Source of the DNA: Daphnia pulex
Lineage: Eukaryota; Arthropoda; Branchiopoda; Diplostraca; Daphniidae
NCBI RefSeq assembly: GCF_021134715.1
Contig: NC_060019.1
Coordinates: forward strand, 2,790,001 to 2,854,000
Reading direction: 5' to 3'
Length of the DNA stretch: 64,000 nt
Shown here: in pieces, positions 58,188 through 64,000 of the stretch
Layout: the number at the start of each line of letters is the position of its first letter
Numbering within the stretch: position 1 is the first letter of the stretch
Notes under the pieces: generated by a model
Told to the model about the DNA's origin: nothing
What the model saw: the letters and a program-made list of their open reading frames with translations, nothing else
The model's database searches: none
Program-made: the position numbers and the translations under genes

Positions 58188-58742
58188 GTCTCTTCTCGGC
58201 TGTGTTGGCTTCCCTATCCCGGTTTAAGGGTAAGAGTAGTCCGATTTTCAGATATTTTAGGGCGGAGCCTATCAGAATTGTGAAGTGAAAACGTTAAAAA
58301 GAGCCATCTAGGCTGTACGAAGCGGTACGAAGTAGCTGGACGTAGTAGCTGACACACTCACTAAAGGCGCTTTTTAAAGTTTCCATATCGGACTACTTTT
58401 ACCCTAAAACCAGAGTTATAGATGTATGGTAGAACCACAAAGTTGTAGCCAATATCGCGAATCGAAAGTGGAAAAATGAGCTTAAGTATCGATTTATACC
58501 TTATTGTCAGCGCCAACAGCGACCATCTACTGAAACTTTGTTGATTTTGGTACTGGAAAAAAAATGTGTTTCCCAACACACCCGCTGTGGCTCTGCAACT
58601 AAGGTATGGCCAGAACACTTCCAGGGGGAAAAGCCGAAAAGGCAATGGAAGGCCTTTCCATATAAGTGGTTCTACCATCATCTGTGGCTCTGCTAAAAAC
58701 CGGGATAGGGAAGCCAACACAACACAGCCGAGAAGAGAACAG
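58188..58742. repeat. Inverted repeat pair bounding a 555-bp non-coding unit (MITE-like)
   Basis: TCTTCTCGGCTGTGTTGG and TTCCCTATCCCGGTTT at 58191-58230 face their reverse complements at 58694-58740; the right copy has an extra 6-bp TGTGTT duplication. The inside is non-coding with AT-rich and GC-rich parts. A target duplication was not identified. Confidence 0.5.
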
Positions 58743-58837
58743 GGGTTACGGAAAATTGACGAAAAAAATAAATTAAAACTAAATAGCCCTGTTTACACGC
58801 GATAATTCTGCCCTTTTGGTAGCCAAACGGCTGGAAC

Positions 58838-59406
58838 TAGGGCTGTGGCCCGGGCGATGAAAACTAGGGCTGTGGCCCGGGCGATGAAAACCCGGGCCAC
58901 CGCCCGGGCTGAACGAAAAAAAAACCAACCCGACTCGACCCACCGAGGCATTTTTTTAACGGGGCGGGCGACGGGTTAAACCCCCGGGTCCGCGGGCCAA
59001 CCCGAGCGGTGGCGCCATCTAGTAGTCACATAGAAAAGCTCGTAATTCTCTATGCCTGTCAAAATATTGCCGCCAAATGCTCTACGATAATTTCGTAGCA
59101 TGAAAAGTAGGATAAGTGGTAGAAAAGGGCGTTCAGGGGTGTTCAGAAGACAGAATTGATGTGTCACTGTTGGAAGAAGAAGATAATTAAGAAATTTAGG
59201 GAATTTTTTAAAGTTTGTAAAAAAAAAGTGTGTTTGACCCGATTTTTTACCCGGGCCGTTACCCGGCCGGTAAAATTTTTTTGACCCATGGGTCGGCCCG
59301 GTTCGAGTCCAATTTGCTCTGTTGGCCCAACCCGCGGAAGAAGAAAAACCCATCTAAAAAACCTATTTAAAAAAAAACGCTAAAAAACGTCCGAGCCACA
59401 GCCCTA
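58838..59406. mobile_element. hAT-A: non-autonomous hAT transposon, 569 bp
   Basis: Ends TAGGGCTGTGG / CCACAGCCCTA, flanked by a perfect 8-bp target duplication, GCTGGAAC (58830-58837 and 59407-59414). Both subterminal regions (about 170 bp each) are full of CGGGCC-type boxes and match hAT-B in inverted orientation. The first 27 bp of the left end are duplicated (58835-58861 and 58862-58888). There is no coding capacity. Eight-bp duplications and CG-rich subterminal repeats are classic hAT features. Confidence 0.9.
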
Positions 59407-59434
59407 GCTGGAACCCGATAAAAAATGTCATTGC

Positions 59435-60651
59435 TAGGACTGTGGCCCGGAGCTTATTGGGCGGTTTTTTTTTTAATGGGTTGCCTAGATGGGTTTTTCT
59501 TCAAACACGGGTTGGTTCGGCCCGGGCCAACCCATGGGTCAAAAAATATTAACAGGATGGGTCACGGCCCGGGTTTTTAACGGGTCAATCATACTTTTTC
59601 ATCATCTTTTCAGTCTGTTTATCAATAAATGGCAAAATTTCCTAACGTATAAAAATTGAATTTTTATTCTGTTTTAAATGAACCAAAAAAAAATTAATAC
59701 ATGAGAATTGATGTAAACATACATCAATGAAACGAAAAGAAACTTGGAACTAAGTGTTGGAAGTGAAAATCCGAATTAACTGAGTTATCGAACAAATACA
59801 AAAAAATTGTTTTTAAAAATCTTCTTCTTCTTCGTTTTCCAAAAGTTGAAAAGTAAGGTATCAAAGTTTTCTTCCATAAATCGTAGACTTCTTTTACCCC
59901 CACTAATCCTGCTTTGTACCATGAACGTAGACAGATTAGGGCTTCAACGGTCTCAGGCTTCAAGCTCATTCTCGAAATGCCAAAAATATCCTTGCCAACA
60001 GTAAAGGCCCTCTCGCTAGCTGCGCTTGTCGCTGGAATGCTGAGGAGATCTCTAGCCATTAAACAGCAAATTAAAAGATAGAATAATTGATACCTTTCGA
60101 TGGAGCTGAACTTGACTGATTGGTTATTTCTGTGCTTGTTGCAGGAAGTGCATCTGCATCATCCATCTCATTCTCATCATCACTTTCAATGCTTATGTTA
60201 ATTGGTAAACTTCTTTTTTTCCCAGCAGAATTGCTCGATTTAGACAAACTTTGAGGTTTACGCGTTAACTGCTCGCCATTATTAGAAGTAGATTTACGTT
60301 TAGACATACTGCCTTCACCACTTCATGTGTTCTGCACTTCTGCCTTTTGAAGCTCTAGCGCGTGTCAGCGTCTACTTAAAACGTGATGACTGAACATCGA
60401 ATGTCTGCAACACTGCAATGCATGGATTTAAGCTATCCTATCCCTCCAGATCTTTCTGGCCCTTTCTAGCTGTGAGATTCTTTATTTGACCAATAGATGG
60501 CGCCACATCTCGGGTTGGCCCGTGGACCCGGCGGTTCGACCCATCACCCGCCCCGTTAAAAAAATGCCTCGATGGGTTGAGTCGGGTTGCGTTATTTTTT
60601 CCTTTAGCCCGAACTTTGGCCCGGGCTTTCATGGCCCGGGCCACAGCCCTA
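59435..60651. mobile_element. hAT-B: internally deleted hAT transposon, 1217 bp
   Basis: Ends TAGGACTGTGG / CCACAGCCCTA with an 8-bp duplication differing at one base (GTCATTGC 59427-59434; CTCATTGC 60652-60659). The minus strand retains the first and last parts of a hAT transposase gene. It belongs to the same family as hAT-A: its right subterminal 170 bp match the left end of hAT-A. Orientation is opposite to hAT-A. Confidence 0.9.
59724..60307 (-). pseudogene. hAT transposase, internally deleted (N-terminal tail plus C-terminal dimerisation domain)
   Basis: Minus-strand frame 60307-60071 encodes an N-terminal Ser/Lys-rich, nuclear-type segment with an acidic patch (ESDDENEMDDADAL), ending at an AAAG|GTATC donor-like site. 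Frame 60059-59724 encodes ARDLLSIPATSAASERAFTV, then GISRMSLKPETVEALICLRS, the C-terminal hAT dimerisation domain with its signature SIPATS..SERAF. The BED finger and the whole DDE core are missing between them, about 500 codons less than an intact enzyme. So this copy cannot transpose itself but could be moved in trans. Confidence 0.82.
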
Positions 60652-60908
60652 CTCATTGCCATGGTGTATTAGTATGGTGGGGGAACTTATGGTTGGAATC
60701 GGCTATCTCGGCTGAAGCCAGTGGTCACCTATGATCAGCGCTGCCTGGTGGACAATTGGGTGAACTATGAGCTAAAAACCCCCTTGAATGCTGTCAACGG
60801 TTTGAAAATTCTCTAAGTCCGATTGCTTGTAACCTATAACCAACTTGTAACCAACTTAGTAACCTATAATATCCTATTTTGATTGTTATTAGACTAAGTA
60901 GATTTGTG

Positions 60909-62279
60909 TTATATTAAAATTGTATGAAATAACCAAAAATATGAAAATAAATTGAAGCAAAGAAATTTAATTGAGATTACTTTGTATTTACATGCGCTGT
61001 AGTTCCGAGTTTGAAACTTATAACAACTACTAACATAAAATATAACAACAGTTTGAGACACTGTATAGTGTTTTGAAATACCAGGAAGAGTAGAACTGAC
61101 AGGCACAGGAACTGAATCAATCAGAGTGACAGGCACAGGAACTGAATCAATCAGAGTGTCGTCTTCAACAATCGCTTGGCTTGACCCAGGATCTAATTTT
61201 ACAAAATGAAATATAACAACAGTTTGAAACACTGTATAGTGTTTTGAACTACCAGGAAGAGCATAAGTGACAGGCACAGGAACTGAAACCATGATAGTGT
61301 CATCCTCAACAGTGGCTTGGCTTGACCCAGGATCTAATTTAAAAAAATGTAATGTAACAACAGTTTGAGACACTGTATAGTGTTTTGAAATACCAGGAAG
61401 GGCAGAAGTGACAGGCACAGGAACTGAATCAATCAGAGTGTCGTCTTCAACAGTGGCTTGGCTTGGCCCAGGATCTAATTTTAAGAAATGAAATATATCA
61501 ACAGTTTGAATCACTGTACAGTGTTTTGAAATACCTGTTAGAACAGTAGTTATTGGCACAGGAGCATAACCCATCAGAGTGTCGTCTTCAAACATCACAT
61601 GGCTGGAACCAAAATCTAATAAGAAAATAACAAATAAAAAAATTATTGATTTAAAGGAAATTGCTCAATCAACATAAGTTGTTGATAAAGTTATACCTGA
61701 GAGAGCATTTGTGCAAAGCAATTTAGTTGTAGGTTGGGAACTGTTCCTATGATCTGTGTGGTGAATAGTAGTTAACTGATTTTGAACAATGCTGGAAATA
61801 GGTGTCCCCAAAATTGACGTAATTGTTTTGCATCTTGGCTGCAGTTTCTTCTTCTTCACAGGACCATTTAGAGGCAAATCTTCCAATGCTGGGCGTCTGT
61901 TGTTCTGTTGTCTTGTAGGCCCTGAAAAAAATATGTTGCGAGGCCCTGAAAAAAATATGTTGCGTGTGAGTTATACTGACTGAAGAGTGAAGCAATTATA
62001 ATTTACATTGTTACCTAAAAGATGCTTTGGTGCAGCTCCATCTTTCAGTCGTCATCGTTGTTGTGGATGAAATTGGCCTAAAATAAATTTACCCTTCAAG
62101 ATGTCATCTTCATCAAAATGACGCCAGCACAAGCGTGACGAGGCCAAAAGCCCCATTTTTGGAAGAATCACTCTCCATTCCTCTAGACGATGTTTTGGAA
62201 TTGTAAAGAATATAGCTGGACCATTTTCTTGGTCTCTGCCAGTACAACAATCTTCTATGAAACACCGTTTCACCATTTT
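60909..62279 (-). pseudogene. THAP-domain gene with internal tandem repeats, one premature stop
   Basis: Start ATG at 62276. The first exon (62276 to about 62015) encodes a complete THAP zinc finger: MVKRCFIEDC, FFTIPKHRLEEW, then LCWRHFDEDDILKGKF. After HPQQR a TGA replaces an expected sense codon, and the frame continues with RLKDGAAPKHLL to a GT donor. The next exon starts after a duplicated TTTTTTTCAG|GGCC acceptor near 61925 and reads ALEDLPLNGPVKKKKLQ. The last exons, 61598-60909, consist of four repeats of about 47 residues (EDDTLIDSVPVPVTSALPGI, SKHYTVSQTVV, FKLDPGSSQATV). No transposase catalytic region exists. THAP domains bind DNA; here the TIRs of the host element are the likely target. 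Confidence 0.65.
61035..61600 (-). repeat. Coding tandem repeat of about 141 bp, four copies
   Basis: The box 'caacagtttga.acactgta.agtgttttga' occurs near 61048, 61218, 61357 and 61499; spacings are 170, 139 and 142 bp. The larger first spacing comes from an extra 30-bp duplication of 'TGACAGGCACAGGAACTGAA' and following bases at 61096-61157. Frame is preserved through the repeats. Confidence 0.85.
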
Positions 62280-62799
62280 TAGATAACTTTCAAATCACAC
62301 ATCAATGAAACGGTTACATCGCATTCATACGTAATGGCCGTATTCGAACGAACGAGAACCGAAATTCCTAAATTATGAAAGAAGTTAGTATTTTGGTTCA
62401 TAGAGGGCACCGACAATACGTGACCAGCCCTGCAATTGGCTGTTAGGAATTTCGACTTTTGCACTAAGCTCCGCCTCTTGTCCGGAAACTGGCTTCATTC
62501 GAGATAGCCGATTCCAACAAAAGTTCCCCCACCATACTAATACACCATGTCATTGCTAATTGGTATTCATCGGAAGAGATCTGGCAACACGGTCCTGTCA
62601 TGTTCGTCTGGTAAGTTTTCGAAAGTGACAAAAGGACTCTTTTTTTTTATTAAGTTCTTGTTCTTGTTGTTCTTTCTTGGGAAGTGTCAAATCAGCAGAT
62701 TTTACTGCTTAACTTAACTGTTACGCACTTTTATTATTCCAGCCATCGACAAGTTATTTTTATACTTATTTTAGAGGTATACACTAATATTGCAATAAA

Positions 62800-63834
62800 A
62801 TGATAAAAAGAGGCGCACTCATCGTATTAGAAGGATGTGATCGGTCAGGAAAAACTACTCAATGTCAAAAGGTAAAACATTTGTATTAATAAACATCTTA
62901 AAAATCAAATAAACAAAGTGCATTTGTTGAATAAATACCACAAGGCAATCAGGTGGTTACAAGAAAGCAACAAAGAAGCTCATCTAATGAGATTTCCAGG
63001 TAGCGAAATGTTTAATATTTTAATGTTGATATACTTCTTTAAATGATCTCAAAATCCTCTCAAATTTCAGATCGATCAACTATCATTGGTAAATCTCTAC
63101 CACAATTTCAACCTAATTAACATATAGATTGAAAGTATTCTTTTTACATCCTTACAGGGAGTCTTATCAATAAATACTTGGAATGCAGCACAGAATTAGA
63201 TGATCATGCAATCCATTTGCTCTTTTCAGCCAATCGATGGGAACTGTTGTACGTCTTTTTTAGTTTTCCTGTTTAAATTTTTCTATGCATTTAAGGTTAA
63301 ATATTTCTACACACAGGCCAGACATTAAAAAATTATTGCAGAAAGGCACAAATGTTATCGTGGATCGTTACTCATATTCAGGAATTGCCTTCTCTGCCGC
63401 TAAACCTGTATATATAACAAGGATTTTCAGCTAAAATTATTCTTGTAAAACTCTAACTTGCCTTATACTTTGTTATAGAACATGGACTTAAGGTGGTGCC
63501 AACAATCAGACAGTGGTTTGTTGAAACCTGATCTGGTAATATTTCTTGATATTGATCCCGTTGAGGCACAAACTAGGGGACAGTATGGATCTGAACGCTA
63601 CGAAAATCTCGAGATGCAGAAAGTTGTCCGATCAAACTATCTGAAGCTTCAAGATGAATCATGGAGGGTAATGCCATAATAAAATATTCTAGAATACTCC
63701 TTATAATGTTTTATTTTCAGGTTGTAGATGCCAGCAGATCTATGGAAGAAGTCGGGCGTGATGTCTGTCGATTGGTTCAGGAAGCATTAGACAATATAAC
63801 ACCCGATTCCGCATTGAAGCAACTGTGGATTTAA
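62800..63834 (+). CDS. DTYMK: Thymidylate kinase (dTMP kinase), seven exons
   Basis: Exons 62800-62871, 62945-62999, 63071-63088, 63158-63248, 63317-63407, 63479-63667 and 63721-63834 total 630 nt, giving 209 residues, close to the usual 210. All introns have GT/AG ends. Start at the first ATG, six residues before the P-loop region. Motifs: [12 protein letters not shown] (P-loop), RFPDRSTIIG (Arg-Phe-Pro, substrate base contact), [26 protein letters not shown] (DRY/S motif), [20 protein letters not shown], and GSERYEN in the lid region. The enzyme phosphorylates dTMP to dTDP for DNA synthesis, mainly in cytosol and nucleus. The third exon is only 18 nt. No disabling change was seen. It is the most certain host gene here. 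Confidence 0.96.
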
Positions 63835-64000
63835 TTTGTGTCAAATAATTTTGAAGTTTATTCACTTGTGTAACGACGAAAGCCCTTAGTGTATTTCGGA
63901 TCCATTAATTTTAAAATTAAAATAAATTGTTAGTCATATTTTGAAGGAGCTGTATCCTGTATTTTAGTGCGATCGACGCTTTCATGAAATAGTAGAGAAT

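Larger units (their letters stand above)
60660..62550. mobile_element. P-element-like THAP transposon, 1891 bp
   Basis: Ends are inverted repeats of about 62 bp: left 60660-60722 begins CATGGTGTATTAGTATGG and right 62488-62550 is its reverse complement. TCATTGC is present on both sides (60653-60659 and 62551-62557), a 7- to 8-bp duplication. The terminal CATG..T.AT.A..AT layout recalls P-element ends (known to start CATGATGAAATA), and the only gene inside has a THAP domain, as in P transposase. No RNase H-like catalytic part is present, so it is a derivative. Assignment to the P superfamily is inference from TIR, duplication length and THAP together. Confidence 0.65.

Noticed and set aside
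58976-59353. 125-codon minus-strand frame inside hAT-A
   Set aside because: It lies across the CG-rich subterminal repeats; the peptide is low complexity (Gly/Pro/Thr) and shows no transposase motif.
1-64000. CRISPR arrays, bacterial operons or ribosome-binding sites
   Set aside because: Spliceosomal introns and animal transposon families show eukaryotic DNA; no regularly spaced short repeat with unique spacers is present.

Overview
The window is eukaryotic DNA: AT-rich, with short GT/AG introns of about 50-80 bp and genes split into small exons. It carries arthropod-type CCTAA (TTAGG) repeats and arthropod-style transposon families. I infer an arthropod, most likely a branchiopod crustacean such as Daphnia. 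That assignment is inference; no host marker gene proves it.

Very little is ordinary host gene. The clearest host gene is an intact seven-exon thymidylate kinase (dTMP kinase) at the right edge (62800-63834). Other host-like genes are an RPA70-like OB-fold gene (40975-45519) that is interrupted by a transposon, a decayed kinesin-14 copy (about 50970-52950), and an unrecognised multi-exon gene with zinc-finger-like modules (55623-57894).

The rest is a mosaic of mobile elements. 0-11 kb: remnants of a Gypsy pol, a transposon-type 'FDTT-SNTG' protein on the minus strand, a transposase-domain protein on the plus strand and a DUF4806-like fragment. 11.36-15.83 kb: a decayed ISL2EU-like transposon. 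17.2-18.7 kb: a satellite block mixing CCTAA runs with a GCTAGATGGCGC motif. 22.7-25 kb: a non-LTR retrotransposon fragment and three to four copies of a 588-bp coding-like tandem repeat. 27.78-33.04 kb: a nearly complete 5.26-kb ISL2EU-like transposon with 185-bp terminal inverted repeats (TIRs), a THAP/DDE transposase and, convergent to it, an accessory gene whose exons encode SWIM, YqaJ nuclease, PHD and AT-hook modules. 39.2-40.9 kb: tandem exon-like repeats and a Helitron DUF6570-type fragment. 41.14-44.65 kb: an apparently intact two-gene Harbinger element inside an exon of the RPA70-like gene. 46.4-47.2 kb: 5' end of a LINE. 54.5-54.8 kb: a 287-bp palindrome. 58.8-62.6 kb: two hAT elements and one P-like THAP element inserted within about 30 bp of original sequence just upstream of the thymidylate kinase gene.

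The most informative observations are these. First, two ISL2EU elements in opposite orientation share the convergent transposase/YqaJ layout, and the accessory gene has an unusual module set. Second, the Harbinger element is intact and sits in a coding exon that is restored in frame if the element and one copy of its CTG target duplication are removed. Third, the three-transposon pile-up allows the empty site to be reconstructed.
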